Assembly (NCBI RefSeq): GCF_004341385.1
Contig: NZ_SLXE01000002.1
Location: forward strand, 1-64,000
Direction of reading: 5' to 3'
Length of the DNA stretch: 64,000 nucleotides
DNA from: Uruburuella suis
GTDB lineage: Bacteria > Pseudomonadota > Gammaproteobacteria > Burkholderiales > Neisseriaceae
Positions within the stretch are counted from its first letter, which is position 1. Every line of letters begins with the position of its first letter. Under the pieces are notes generated by a model. That model was not told the DNA's origin, did not search any database, and saw only the letters and a list, made by a program, of their open reading frames with translations. The position numbers and the translations under genes are program-made. This document shows positions 32,821 through 42,811 of this stretch, piece by piece.

Positions 32821-32932
32821 CGCAGCCGCAAACAAGCATCGGATTTTCAAATCCGGCCTGCGCACTATCATTGTGTCAACAATCGGCATACACTATTCCC
32901 ATCCGCTTATCCACGCCGAAAGGAAACCCGCC

Positions 32933-33727
32933 ATGTTTGCCAAACACACCGCCCGCTTTGCCACGCTTGCCGCTGCTGCCCTACTCGCAGCCTGCCAACC
33001 CGATGCCCAAAGCCAACAAAACGCCGCCAGCGACACTCATCATGCAGCCACGGTTTACAACGTGGGGATGAATGCCAATTTCGCACCATTTGAATTCACC
33101 GACAGCGCCGGCAATGTGCACGGCTTTGATGTGGATTTGATGAACGCCATTGCCAAGGCGGGTGATTTGAATATCCGCTATAAAAACCAGCCGTGGGACG
33201 GCCTGTTTGCTTCGCTGAAAAGCAAAGACAACGATATTCTGATTTCTGGCATCACCATCACCGATGAGCGCCGCCAAACCATGGCATTCAGCCGGCCTTA
33301 TTTTGAGGTGAAACAAGTGGTGTTGGTTTCAGACGGCCAAAATATCCAATCGGTTAACGATTTGACTAAATTAGACAAAATCGCGGTGAGCACAGGCACC
33401 ACGGGCGATTATGCGGCGCAAAAGCTTTTTGGTGCCACCAGCCCGAAAGTAGCGCGTTTTGAAAACCTGCCGCTCACCATCAAAGCGCTGGAAACCGGCG
33501 GCGCGCAGGCGATGATCAGCGACAGCGCGGTGGTGGGCAATTATGTGAAAAACAACAGCAAGCAAAATTTCACCGTCATCGATGTGCCCGATTTCCCGGT
33601 GGAAGAATACGGCATCGCCCTGCGCCCGGAAGACACAGAATTGCTGGCAAAAATCGATGATGCCTTGCAGAAAGTGCGCGACAGCGGCGAATATGAGGCT
33701 ATTTCCAAAAAATATTTTGCACATTAA
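32933..33727 (+). CDS. Amino-acid ABC transporter substrate-binding lipoprotein (orphan)
   Basis: A 264-residue solute-binding protein of family 3 (SBP_bac_3). It has a lipoprotein signal (ALLAAC, Cys21), then VGMNANFAPFEFTDSAGNVHG, GFDVDLMNAIAK and the closing YEAISKKYF helix. Such proteins bind polar amino acids in the periplasm and deliver them to ABC permeases. No permease or ATPase gene is adjacent, so partners must be elsewhere. AAAGGAAA precedes the start at 32933. An upstream frame to 32750 crosses repeat B. Confidence 0.88.
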   Translation: MFAKHTARFATLAAAALLAACQPDAQSQQNAASDTHHAATVYNVGMNANFAPFEFTDSAGNVHGFDVDLMNAIAKAGDLNIRYKNQPWDGLFASLKSKDNDILISGITITDERRQTMAFSRPYFEVKQVVLVSDGQNIQSVNDLTKLDKIAVSTGTTGDYAAQKLFGATSPKVARFENLPLTIKALETGGAQAMISDSAVVGNYVKNNSKQNFTVIDVPDFPVEEYGIALRPEDTELLAKIDDALQKVRDSGEYEAISKKYFAH

Positions 33728-33764
33728 AGTTGAAAGCTGTTTTGCTTAAAGCCGCTTTGTTTAC

Positions 33765-33808
33765 AAACCAAAGGCCGTCTGAAAAAATATTCAGACGGCC
33801 TTTGGTTT
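33765..33808. terminator. Bidirectional extended DUS palindrome
   Basis: Perfect 19-bp arms (AAACCAAAGGCCGTCTGAA and its inverse) flank a six-base loop between the convergent substrate-binding gene and the agmatine deiminase gene. Confidence 0.75.
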
Positions 33809-33842
33809 GCCATGCTTGCAAAACGTGTTTTTCAAACCGGCA

Positions 33843-34841
33843 TCAGCCAAATTCCTGTTGCGTCACGCAATGAATGCCGCCGCCGCCGATGGCAATCCAA
33901 TCGATATTCATGGCAACGATTTCCCGATCGGGATACCAAAGCTGCAATTTTTCTTTGGCGGCGGCATCGGTGTGTGCATCGCCGAATTCCGGCACAATCA
34001 CGCCGCCGTTGCAGGCATAGTAATTGATGTAGCTGGCGGCAAAATCGGGAAATTCATCGGTATCCACGCGCACGGATTGCGGGTTGTCGAGAATATTCGC
34101 TTCATTTAATTCGAAATGCTCGGCCAATGCCGCAGCCGTTTGGCGGGTGATGATGTGGTCGGGCTTGGTGCTATTGTGTTCCCGATTGATCAACACGGTT
34201 TGCCCGTTGATATATTTGGCATAAAAGTCGATGTGTGAATCGGTGATGTCGGCATCTTTCATGCCGGGCAGCCAAATAATGTGCTCGATGCCCAAAAATC
34301 GCGCCAAGGCTTTTTCGCATTCGGCTTTGCTCATGCCCGGATTGCGGTTGTCGTTGAGAATGCAGCTTTCGTTTAAAATCGCGTTGCCGCGCCCGTCCAC
34401 TTCCAGCGCACCGCCTTCCAAGCAGATGTCGGCGCGAACCAGCGGCACGCCGGCGGCCTCAGCCATAATGGCGGGCGCATGCGCATCTTGCCGGTGCGCC
34501 TGCTTGTTGCCCCAGCCGTTGAAATTGAAGTTCACGGCGGTTTTCTCGCCGCTGTGGCTGTTTTTCACAAAAACCGCGCCACTGTCGCGCAGCCAGATAT
34601 CGTCGAGCGCCGCTTCGATGTATTCCACATCGCTGCCCATCAGGTTTTTGGCCTGCACCATTTCTTCCGGCCGCACCAATATTTTCACCGGCTCGAAGCG
34701 GGCGATGTTTAACGCCAAGCGGCTGATATTGGCTTGAATGGCGGCGGTGATGCGCAGGTCTTGCCACACGGCATGGTTGGCGCAAAATGAGAGCCAAGTG
34801 GCATGATGGCGCTCGTGCTCGCTAGGGTAGCAATATTGCAT
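33843..34841 (-). CDS. aguA: Agmatine deiminase / peptidyl-arginine deiminase family protein
   Basis: The family hydrolyses the guanidinium group of agmatine to N-carbamoylputrescine and ammonia. The 332-residue protein has the PAD-family active-site blocks DDIWLRDSGAVF, the GGALEVDGRG segment, DSHIDFYAKY and the C-terminal nucleophile Cys325 in GGGIHCVTQQ. The amidohydrolase aguB, which would take the product to putrescine, is not adjacent. The gene is likely monocistronic. Confidence 0.87.
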   Translation of the reverse strand: MQYCYPSEHERHHATWLSFCANHAVWQDLRITAAIQANISRLALNIARFEPVKILVRPEEMVQAKNLMGSDVEYIEAALDDIWLRDSGAVFVKNSHSGEKTAVNFNFNGWGNKQAHRQDAHAPAIMAEAAGVPLVRADICLEGGALEVDGRGNAILNESCILNDNRNPGMSKAECEKALARFLGIEHIIWLPGMKDADITDSHIDFYAKYINGQTVLINREHNSTKPDHIITRQTAAALAEHFELNEANILDNPQSVRVDTDEFPDFAASYINYYACNGGVIVPEFGDAHTDAAAKEKLQLWYPDREIVAMNIDWIAIGGGGIHCVTQQEFG

Positions 34842-34971
34842 ATATTATCCGTAAAAAGTGTCCGAAGTGGCGGCGCCGATTCTAGGGGCGGCTTATTGAT
34901 ACGTCAAGCGCGGCAGGCCGGGTGAATATGCCTTTCGCATCAAAATTACATGCAATTACTTTTATTCACAC

Positions 34972-35013
34972 AAAAGGCCGTCTGAAAGCTCTAAAGCGTT
35001 CAGACGGCCTTTT
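34972..35013 (-). terminator. DUS-pair terminator of tpx
   Basis: AAAAGGCCGTCTGAA and TTCAGACGGCCTTTT flank a 12-base loop, 20 bp after the tpx stop. T residues follow on the minus strand. Confidence 0.75.
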
Positions 35014-35033
35014 TTATCAGGCTTACAGTTCGA

Positions 35034-35528
35034 TTACAAAGCTGCCAATGCCGAATTGTAGTCCGGCTCTTGCGCGATTTCGGGCACCAATTCGCTATAA
35101 AGCACTTGATTGTGTTCATCGAGCACCACCACCGAGCGGGCGGTGAGGCCGGCGAGCGGGCCGCTTTGCAGCGCCACGCCGTAATCTTGGGCAAAGCCGC
35201 TGCGGAAAGTGGAGAGCATCACCACATTGTCGATGCCTTCCGCGCCGCAAAAGCGTGCTTGGGCAAACGGCAGATCGGCGGAAATGCACAGCACGGCGGT
35301 GTTGTCGAGCGCGGCGGCTTTTTCGTTGAATGTGCGCACCGATTTCGCGCACACGCCGGTGTCTACGCTGGGGAAAATATTCAGGATTTTGCGTTTGCCG
35401 GCAAAATCGGCCAAGGTTTTTTCCGACAAATCGCCGGCGGTGAGCTTGAAATCGGGCGCGCTTTGGCCGGCTTCTAAAAAGCGGCCGCCCACTTCAACCG
35501 GGTTGCCTTGCAGGGTAACTTGTGACAT
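35034..35528 (-). CDS. tpx: Thiol peroxidase (2-Cys peroxiredoxin)
   Basis: Tpx reduces hydrogen and alkyl hydroperoxides with thioredoxin as donor. The 164-residue protein has the peroxidatic Cys60 in PSVDTGVC and the resolving Cys94 in ARFCGAEG, the spacing of the atypical Tpx subclass. Its product is expected in the cytoplasm or periplasm; no signal peptide is visible. A DUF4230 gene lies 21 bp past its upstream end on the same strand. Confidence 0.94.
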   Translation of the reverse strand: MSQVTLQGNPVEVGGRFLEAGQSAPDFKLTAGDLSEKTLADFAGKRKILNIFPSVDTGVCAKSVRTFNEKAAALDNTAVLCISADLPFAQARFCGAEGIDNVVMLSTFRSGFAQDYGVALQSGPLAGLTARSVVVLDEHNQVLYSELVPEIAQEPDYNSALAAL

Positions 35529-35549
35529 TTTATTTCCTCTCTTTACGGG

Positions 35550-36158
35550 TTAGGCTGCTTTGCACGGCGGCAAGGCGGCGGGGTAAACGGAAGCTTGGGT
35601 TTGCGCCAAGGCAAACAGGGTTTCGAGCTGCTGCTGCGCCTGATTTTGCGCATGCGCTAAAATATCGGCTTTGCAGGCGCTTTCCAACACCTGCTTTTTG
35701 GCCGCCTGCTGCACGGTTTCAAACACACTTTTATCGATGGGATGCAGGCCGAGCGAGCCGGTTTTGAGGTCGTACACTTCGATATTGTCGAGATTCACAC
35801 TCAGAATTTCCACCGGCGGCAGGCTGATGATCACTTTATTGTTGACCACGTTCACATTTTCGGCGCTCAATTTATTCAAATCGATGCCGGCCACCACCTG
35901 CCCTTTTGCCATAAAAAGGCCGCTTTGCGCATCTTGCCACAGCGCATACCAATTGCCGGGCTTTTCGGTTTTGATGATGGTGTCGATATAAAAAGCGGTG
36001 CTCTCCAGCCGGTTTAGATTTTGAATCTGCGTGAGCACGCCCTCGCGGGTGAGCGCTTGCTGCGGCCGGGCATGATCGGGTTGCTTAACATACCACACAC
36101 CTGCACCTGCCGCGAGCAGCACGATGATTAAAACGAGTAAACGGAATAAGGTTTTCAT
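35550..36158 (-). CDS. DUF4230 domain-containing membrane-anchored protein
   Basis: A 202-residue protein with an N-terminal membrane anchor (LFRLLVLIIVLLAAGAGVWY) and an extracytoplasmic DUF4230 domain (about residues 40-190: VVAGIDLNKLSAENVNVVN, then ISLPPVEILSV). The function of the family is unknown. It is directly upstream of tpx (21 bp), so the two may form an operon. Confidence 0.8.
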   Translation of the reverse strand: MKTLFRLLVLIIVLLAAGAGVWYVKQPDHARPQQALTREGVLTQIQNLNRLESTAFYIDTIIKTEKPGNWYALWQDAQSGLFMAKGQVVAGIDLNKLSAENVNVVNNKVIISLPPVEILSVNLDNIEVYDLKTGSLGLHPIDKSVFETVQQAAKKQVLESACKADILAHAQNQAQQQLETLFALAQTQASVYPAALPPCKAA

Positions 36159-36239
36159 GTGCGGGCTGTTTGTTCAAAAAAGATTAAATCAATTTGCAGT
36201 TGGCGTTTATTTTGAATATTTCAAGCGCCAAATAAAATA

Positions 36240-36270
36240 AAGGCCGTCTGAAAACTTTTCAGACGGCCTT
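36240..36270 (-). terminator. DUS-pair terminator of gltD
   Basis: AAGGCCGTCTGAAAA and its inverse, with one base between, lie 24 bp after the gltD stop. On the minus strand a T-rich run follows. Confidence 0.75.
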
Positions 36271-36294
36271 GAATCAGTCATCAGCTGGCAACCA

Positions 36295-37725
36295 TCAAAT
36301 ATCCAGATAATCCAAAATGCCCTCGGCGGCATCGCGGCCTTCGGCAATGGCGGTAACCACCAAATCGGAGCCGCGGGTGATGTCGCCGCCGGCGAAGATT
36401 TTCGGGTTGGCGGTTTGCTGCTTATATTGCCCGCGCGCTTCGATGCGGCCGCGGTTATCGGTGGTTACGCCCACGCTTTCCAGCCACGGCATGGCGTGCG
36501 GGGCGAAGCCGAAGGCCACAATCACGGCATCGCAGGCAATCACTTCTTCGCTGCCGGGAATGATTTCGGCGCGACGGCGGCCTTGTTCATCAGGCTCGCC
36601 CATTTGGGTTTTCACGATGCGCAAACCCGCCACTTTGCCTTCGCTATCGGTTTGCACCGCTACCGGCTCGGCTTCGATGGCCACGGGCTGAGCGTTGAAT
36701 TGGAATGCCACGCCCTCTTCTTGCGCATTGGTGAATTCTTTGCGGCTGCCGGGCATATTGGCGGCATCGCGGCGGTAAACGCAAGTCACTTCGGCGGCAT
36801 TTTGACGCACGGAAGTGCGCACGCAATCCATGGCGGTATCGCCGCCGCCGAGCACCACCACGCGCTTGCCGGCCATGCTCACGAAATCGGGGCTGTCGAA
36901 ACCGAGCAGGTTTTGAGTGTTGCCGATCAAAAACGGCAGCGCCGAATACACGCCTTGGGCGTTTTCATTGGCAATGTCGGCTTTCATGCCCTGATAAGTG
37001 CCCACGCCGAGAAACACGGCATCGTATTCGGCGGCCAAATCATCGAGCTTCACATCGCGGCCGATTTCCACGCCCAGTTTGAACTGAATGCCCATTTCGC
37101 CGAACACTTCGCGCCGGCGCACCATCACTTCTTTTTCCAGCTTAAAGGCGGGAATGCCGAAAGTGAGCAGGCCGCCGATTTCGGGCTGGCGCTCATACAC
37201 GGTTACATCCACGCCGTTGCGGGTGAGCACATCGGCGCAGCCCAGGCCGGCCGGCCCCGCGCCGATGACGGCCACTTTTTTGCCGGCTTTGGGCACATGG
37301 TGCAGATTGGGACGCCAGCCCATTTCAAAGGCGGTTTCGGTGATGTATTTTTCCACATTGCCGATGGTTACGGCGCCGAATTCGGCATTGAGCGTGCAAT
37401 CGCCTTCACACAAACGATCTTGCGGGCACACGCGGCCGCACACTTCGGGCAGGCTGTTGGTGGAATGTGCCAGCTCCGCCGCTTCGATAATGCGGCCTTC
37501 GTTGGCCAGGCGCAGCCAGTTGGGGATGTTGTTGTGCAGCGGGCATTTGTTTTGGCAATAAGGGTTGCCGCAGCCTAAGCAGCGATCGGCTTGTGCTTGC
37601 GCCTGCGTGTCGGTGAAGGCCTGATAAATTTCCACAAACGTGGTTTTGCGACTGGTTAAGGGAATTTTCGGCGGATCTACGCGCGGCAGGTCGATAAATT
37701 GGTATACATTTTCATGTTGGCTCAT
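36295..37725 (-). CDS. gltD: Glutamate synthase (NADPH) small subunit
   Basis: GltD oxidises NADPH and passes electrons to GltB for synthesis of two glutamates from glutamine and 2-oxoglutarate. The 476-residue protein has the N-terminal 4Fe-4S cysteines (CLGCGNPYCQNKCPLHN), an FAD-binding GAGPAGLGCADVL motif and an NADPH-binding GGGDTAMDCVRTS motif. The C-terminal FAD block reads IFAGGDITRGSDLVV. AAGGA precedes the start. It lies 114 bp downstream of gltB. Confidence 0.96.
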   Translation of the reverse strand: MSQHENVYQFIDLPRVDPPKIPLTSRKTTFVEIYQAFTDTQAQAQADRCLGCGNPYCQNKCPLHNNIPNWLRLANEGRIIEAAELAHSTNSLPEVCGRVCPQDRLCEGDCTLNAEFGAVTIGNVEKYITETAFEMGWRPNLHHVPKAGKKVAVIGAGPAGLGCADVLTRNGVDVTVYERQPEIGGLLTFGIPAFKLEKEVMVRRREVFGEMGIQFKLGVEIGRDVKLDDLAAEYDAVFLGVGTYQGMKADIANENAQGVYSALPFLIGNTQNLLGFDSPDFVSMAGKRVVVLGGGDTAMDCVRTSVRQNAAEVTCVYRRDAANMPGSRKEFTNAQEEGVAFQFNAQPVAIEAEPVAVQTDSEGKVAGLRIVKTQMGEPDEQGRRRAEIIPGSEEVIACDAVIVAFGFAPHAMPWLESVGVTTDNRGRIEARGQYKQQTANPKIFAGGDITRGSDLVVTAIAEGRDAAEGILDYLDI

Positions 37726-37752
37726 GGCAGGTCCTTACAAACTGATTTTTCC

Positions 37753-37834
37753 TTTCAGACGGCCTTTATTGAAAAGGCCGTCTGAAACATTTTGTTGTGG
37801 CTTCTTCAGGCCGTCTGAAACATTCAGACGGCCT
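37753..37834. repeat. Two DUS-pair hairpins between gltB and gltD
   Basis: The first pair is at 37753-37787 (TTTCAGACGGCCTTT and its inverse) and the second at 37808-37834 (AGGCCGTCTGAA and its inverse). They fill most of the 114-bp gap inside the operon. They could protect the gltB mRNA end or partly terminate transcription. Confidence 0.7.
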
Positions 37835-37839
37835 CAGGC

Positions 37840-40800
37840 TTATTGGGTAACAGCGCGCAATTCGGTTACGGTGCGGCGCTTGTGGCCGAGCAGCGCGTTC
37901 ACATCGTTGGCTTTGGGCTTCACCAGCACAAAGCGGTCGACATAGTCTTCCCAATGCGACAGGATGCGCTCGCCGATGGGGCTGTGGGTGAGCTCCACAT
38001 GGCGGGAAATCAGGCCGCGCAAATGCTCTTGGTGCATGGGCAGATCGGCGATGCTCAAGCCTTCCACCATTTCGGGGTTGATGCGCCCTTTGAAGCGGCC
38101 GTCGGTGTCGAGCACATAAGCGAAGCCGCCGGTCATGCCTGCGCCGAAGTTGATGCCGGTTTTGCCCAACACCGTCACCACGCCGCCGGTCATGTATTCG
38201 CAGCCGTTGTCGCCGATGCCCTCCACCACGGTGGTGGCGCCCGAATTGCGCACGCCGAAGCGCTCGCCTGCGCGCCCCGAGGCAAACAATTCGCCGCCGG
38301 TGGCGCCATAAAGGCAGGTGTTGCCCGCAATGGTGGCTTCTTCGGCTTTGAAGGCCGCGCCGTTATGCGGCTTAATCACAATGCGCCCGCCGCTCATGCC
38401 TTTGCCCACATAATCGTTGGCATCGCCCGTGAGGTTGAGGTTGACGCCGCCGGCCAGCCACACGCCCAAGCTCTGCCCGGCAGTGCCGTTGAGGTCGATG
38501 TTGAACGTTTGGCCGGCATTGCCGCGGCTACCGTATTCTTGAGCAATCATGCCCGACAAGGTGGCGCCCACCGAGCGGTCGAGATTGCTGATGTCGAAGC
38601 TCAAATCGGCATTGCCGCCGCTCTCGAATGCCTGCTGCGCCTGCTCGACAATGGCTTTATTGAGCAAGCCTTTGTCAAACGGGGCGTTGTTTTGGGTGCA
38701 GAAGCGCGCGCTGCCTTCGGGCACTTTGGGCGCATACAAAAGGCGGCTCAAATCCAGCCCGCGCTGTTTGGCGGTTTTGCCTTCGATGATTTCCAGCAAA
38801 TCGGTGCGGCCGATCAGATCGGTGAGCTTTTCCACGCCCAAACCGGCCATCAATTCGCGCACGTCTTGAGCGATAAATTTAAAGTAATTCATCGCTTTTT
38901 CGGGCAGGCCGTGGTAATGCTTGCTGCGCAAAGTGTCGTCTTGGGTGGCGATGCCGGTGGCGCAGTTGTTCAGATGGCAGATGCGCAAATAACGGCAGCC
39001 GAGCGACACCATGGGCCCTGTGCCGAAGCCGAAGCTCTCGGCGCCGAGAATGGCCGCTTTGATGATGTCGAGCCCGGTTTTGAGGCCGCCATCCACTTGC
39101 AGGCGGATTTTGTGGCGCAGATTGTTTTCCACCAAGGCTTGTTGCGCTTCGGCCAAGCCCAATTCCCACGGGCTGCCCGCATATTTCACGCTGGTGAGCG
39201 GGGATGCGCCCGTGCCTCCGTCGTAGCCGGAAATGGTAATCAGGTCGGCATAAGCTTTGGCCACGCCGGTGGCAATGGTGCCCACGCCGGGCAGCGACAC
39301 CAGTTTTACTGAAATCAAGGCTTTGGGGTTGACTTGCTTCAAGTCGAAAATCAATTGCGCCAAATCTTCGATGGAATAAATATCGTGGTGCGGCGGCGGT
39401 GAAATCAACGTGGAACCGGGCACGGCATAGCGCAGCTGTGCGATATAAGGTGTAACCTTGTCGCCCGGCAATTGGCCGCCTTCGCCGGGCTTCGCACCTT
39501 GCGCCACTTTAATCTGAATCACATCGGCGCTCATCAGATAAGCGGCGGTCACGCCGAAGCGGCCGGAAGCCACTTGCTTGATGCGCGACACTTTTTCGGT
39601 GCCGTAGCGTTTCGGGTCTTCACCGCCTTCGCCCGAGTTGGAATAGCCGCCCAAGCGGTTCATCGCCACAGCCAAGGCTTCGTGCGCTTCGGGGCTGAGC
39701 GCGCCGATCGACATGGCGGCGCTGTCGAAGCGTTTGTAGAGGTTTTCCGCCGGCTCTACTTGGTCAACAGAAATCGGTGTGCGCTCTGCGGTTTTCACGC
39801 ACAGCATATCGCGGATGGTGGCCACGGGGCGCTTGTTGACCGCATCGGCGTAAAGGCGGTATTGGCTGTAGTCGCCGCTGTTTACCGCAGCTTGCAGGGT
39901 GTTGACCACTTCGGGGTTGTAGGCATGGTATTCGCCCTGCGGCTTGAATTTGAGCAAGCCGCCGGCATCCACCTCTTTGCTGCGCTGCCAGGCGCGTTTG
40001 CGCATGGCGCACAATTGGTCGTGTAAATCGGCAAACGATGCACCTTCCACACGGCTGGTGATGCCGGGGAAACACAAGCCCACAATCTCGCTATTGAGCC
40101 CCACCACTTCAAACAGGCGCGCGCAGCGGTAAGACGACACGCAGGAAATGCCCATTTTCGACATGATTTTGTAAAGGCCTTTGTTCACGCTGTTGCGGAA
40201 ATTGGCCATCACCACGCGCATCGGCTTGGTAATCGCGCCCACATTCACCATGTGCGCCAGGCTCTCATAAGCCAAATAAGGATACACCGCCGTGGCGCCC
40301 AAGCCGATTAACACGGCAAAATGGTGCGGGTTGCGGGCAGAAGCGGTTTCCACGATCATATTGGCATCGCAGCGCAGATTGGTGTCGACCAAGCGTTTTT
40401 GCACCGCGCCCACAAATAAGGGCGCCGGAATCGGCTGCATTTCTTTGCTGATGGCTTTATCCGACAACACCAACAACACCGCACCATTGCGCACGGCGGC
40501 TTCCACTTCGTTACACAAGCGCTCGATGGCGTCTTTCAGGCCGGTTTCGGCGGGGTTATACACAGCGTTGAACACCACATGTTTGTAATGCTCTTGCGGC
40601 AGGCGCAGCAATTGCTGCATATCGGAATAAAGCAGCACCGGCGATTTGAAGTTCACACGGTGGCTCATGCCCTCGGCTTCGAAAAACACGCTCATTTCGC
40701 GGCCGATGCTGGTGGCCAGGCTCATCACATGCGCTTCACGCAAAGGGTCGATGGGCGGATTGGTGACTTGCGCGAAATATTGGCGGAAATAATCGTAAAT

Positions 40801-42306
40801 CAGGCGCGGGCGCTCGCTGAGCACGGCAAAAGGCGCATCATCGCCCATCGAGCCCACCGGCTCCTGGCCGTTTTCACCCATCACGCGAACCACGCTTTCA
40901 ATCTCTTCGCGGTCATACAGAAACTGCTTTTGATACACGGCCAGCGCTTCGGCATCCATCGCCGCCTCGCCCACTTCGTCTTCAGGCAGCTGCTCAAACG
41001 GAATCAGCCGCTGCACGTTTTTATCCAACCAAACGCGGTAAGGGTGGCGGGTGCGCAGCTCTTGGTCGATTTCATCTGAATGCAGCAGCTTGCCTTTTTT
41101 GGTGTCGATCACCAGCAATTGGCCGGGGCCGACGCGGCCTTTTTCCACCACTTCGTCAGGCGCGTAATCCCAAATGCCCACTTCCGAAGCAATGGTGATT
41201 AAGCGGTCTTGCGTGATCACATAGCGCGCCGGACGCAAGCCGTTGCGGTCGAGGTTGCAGGCAGCATAGCGGCCGTCTGAAAGCACGATGCCGGCGGGGC
41301 CGTCCCACGGCTCCATGTGCATAGAGTTGAAATCGTAAAAAGCGCGCAAATCATCGCTCATGTCCGGGTTTTGCTGCCAGGCCGGCGGCACCAACAGGCG
41401 CATGGCGCGGAATAAATCCATGCCGCCGTTTACAAACAATTCGAGCATATTGTCGAGCGAGCTCGAATCGGAGCCGGTTTCGTTCACAAACGGTGCGGCC
41501 GTGGCCAAATCGGGAATCAGCGGCGTGCGGTATTTATAGGCGCGCGCGCGCGCCCAGGCACGGTTGCCGGAAATGGTGTTGATTTCGCCATTGTGCGCCA
41601 GATAGCGAAAAGGCTGCGCCAGCTTCCAACGCGGCATGGTGTTGGTGGAAAAGCGCTGGTGAAACAGGCAGATGGCAGACTGCATGCGCAAATCGGCCAA
41701 ATCAAGGTAAAACTTGGGCAAGTCTTTCGGCATGCACAAGCCTTTATAGATAATGGTGCGGTTGGACAAGCTGCAAATATAAAAATCATCGTGCTCGATG
41801 CGTTTTTCAATGCGGCGGCGCGCCACAAACAAGCGTCGCTCGATATCCTGAATGCGCCAACCGCTGGGCGCATTGATAAACACCTGCTTGATTTTCGGCA
41901 TATCGGCCGCCGCAATCGAGCCGAGCACCGGCACGCTCACCGGCACATCGCGCCAAGCGGCAATGCCCAAGGTTTCGTTAATCAGCTCTTCATTGATAAT
42001 GTCGATATATTCTTGCGCCAAAGCTTCGTCTTGCGGCAGGAAAATCTGGCCGACGGCAAAGTTTTGCGCCAAGGTGAAGCCCGCTTCGGCCGCCACCGCC
42101 TGAAAAAAGGTTTTCGGCATTTGCAGCAGCAGGCCGCAGCCGTCGCCCGTTTTGCCGTCAGACAAAATAGCGCCGCGGTGTTGCATACGCGACAAACCGA
42201 GAATGGCGGTGCGCACCACTTTATGGCTCGGCTCGCCGTCGATATTGGCGATAAGGCCGAAACCGCAATTTTCTTTTTCCAGCGTGCGATCATACAGCTT
42301 AGACAT
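37840..42306 (-). CDS. gltB: Glutamate synthase (NADPH) large subunit
   Basis: GltB carries the glutaminase and synthase sites. The 1488-residue protein has a short propeptide ending before the N-terminal nucleophile Cys (KENCGFG, residue 14) and the class II amidotransferase domain (HNGEINTISGNRAW). The FMN-binding synthase domain (SGYDGGTGASPLTSVKYAG), the 3Fe-4S cysteine cluster CRYLRICHLNNCATG and the C-terminal beta-helix domain follow. AGGAAAGG precedes the start. It is first in gltBD. Confidence 0.97.
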   Translation of the reverse strand: MSKLYDRTLEKENCGFGLIANIDGEPSHKVVRTAILGLSRMQHRGAILSDGKTGDGCGLLLQMPKTFFQAVAAEAGFTLAQNFAVGQIFLPQDEALAQEYIDIINEELINETLGIAAWRDVPVSVPVLGSIAAADMPKIKQVFINAPSGWRIQDIERRLFVARRRIEKRIEHDDFYICSLSNRTIIYKGLCMPKDLPKFYLDLADLRMQSAICLFHQRFSTNTMPRWKLAQPFRYLAHNGEINTISGNRAWARARAYKYRTPLIPDLATAAPFVNETGSDSSSLDNMLELFVNGGMDLFRAMRLLVPPAWQQNPDMSDDLRAFYDFNSMHMEPWDGPAGIVLSDGRYAACNLDRNGLRPARYVITQDRLITIASEVGIWDYAPDEVVEKGRVGPGQLLVIDTKKGKLLHSDEIDQELRTRHPYRVWLDKNVQRLIPFEQLPEDEVGEAAMDAEALAVYQKQFLYDREEIESVVRVMGENGQEPVGSMGDDAPFAVLSERPRLIYDYFRQYFAQVTNPPIDPLREAHVMSLATSIGREMSVFFEAEGMSHRVNFKSPVLLYSDMQQLLRLPQEHYKHVVFNAVYNPAETGLKDAIERLCNEVEAAVRNGAVLLVLSDKAISKEMQPIPAPLFVGAVQKRLVDTNLRCDANMIVETASARNPHHFAVLIGLGATAVYPYLAYESLAHMVNVGAITKPMRVVMANFRNSVNKGLYKIMSKMGISCVSSYRCARLFEVVGLNSEIVGLCFPGITSRVEGASFADLHDQLCAMRKRAWQRSKEVDAGGLLKFKPQGEYHAYNPEVVNTLQAAVNSGDYSQYRLYADAVNKRPVATIRDMLCVKTAERTPISVDQVEPAENLYKRFDSAAMSIGALSPEAHEALAVAMNRLGGYSNSGEGGEDPKRYGTEKVSRIKQVASGRFGVTAAYLMSADVIQIKVAQGAKPGEGGQLPGDKVTPYIAQLRYAVPGSTLISPPPHHDIYSIEDLAQLIFDLKQVNPKALISVKLVSLPGVGTIATGVAKAYADLITISGYDGGTGASPLTSVKYAGSPWELGLAEAQQALVENNLRHKIRLQVDGGLKTGLDIIKAAILGAESFGFGTGPMVSLGCRYLRICHLNNCATGIATQDDTLRSKHYHGLPEKAMNYFKFIAQDVRELMAGLGVEKLTDLIGRTDLLEIIEGKTAKQRGLDLSRLLYAPKVPEGSARFCTQNNAPFDKGLLNKAIVEQAQQAFESGGNADLSFDISNLDRSVGATLSGMIAQEYGSRGNAGQTFNIDLNGTAGQSLGVWLAGGVNLNLTGDANDYVGKGMSGGRIVIKPHNGAAFKAEEATIAGNTCLYGATGGELFASGRAGERFGVRNSGATTVVEGIGDNGCEYMTGGVVTVLGKTGINFGAGMTGGFAYVLDTDGRFKGRINPEMVEGLSIADLPMHQEHLRGLISRHVELTHSPIGERILSHWEDYVDRFVLVKPKANDVNALLGHKRRTVTELRAVTQ

Positions 42307-42762
42307 GATAAAACCTTTCCTGCAAAAACGATTTTGGTAGAGGCGCTTCCGGCGGCGCTTGTAGTAAAAATACTCGCTTATCTTCGCGCGCCCGGGGCAA
42401 TCTTATATTAAGCTTTAGGTCTGACTAAAATACGGAAATTGTTGGCAATCGTCAAAGATTTTTTTTAATTTTACACAACAGGAAACAAGTGTTAACCACT
42501 ATTAAATAGCGCTATATTTCTTATATTTAACCGCTATTGGATTTTGATTTCCAAAATTGGCAAGAATATAGAATATCTTTTCAAATTAACAGTAATTAAC
42601 AACATGCTGAAATTTCTCAAAAACCACACGTTTTCCAGATTCCCCCGCCCGGCAGGCCGAGGCACCCGAAACCGCATGCCCCAAACACCGAAATCGGCTC
42701 GGTTCAAAATCAGAGCCCATCGCTTTTGTAATTAAGATACATTCTTTTTCCTGCTAAAAAAC
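42307..42762. other. AT-rich upstream region of gltB, no gene seen
   Basis: The first half is markedly AT-rich (TTTTTTTTAATTTTACACAA around 42460) and must contain the gltB promoter on the minus strand. I see no convincing coding frame, known riboswitch or repeat family here. Confidence 0.6.
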
Positions 42763-42794
42763 AGGCCGTCTGAAAGCAAAGTTTCAGACGGCCT
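42763..42794 (-). terminator. DUS-pair terminator of the AI-2E family transporter
   Basis: AGGCCGTCTGAAA and TTTCAGACGGCCT flank a six-base loop, 17 bp beyond the stop. The sequence TGTTTTTT follows on the minus strand. Confidence 0.8.
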
Positions 42795-42811
42795 CAGTAA
42801 GAAAACGGATA

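Noticed and set aside
32750..32932. Longer start for the solute-binding protein
   Set aside because: The extension translates repeat B and would place the lipoprotein signal internally; the start at 32933 has a ribosome-binding site and signal peptide.
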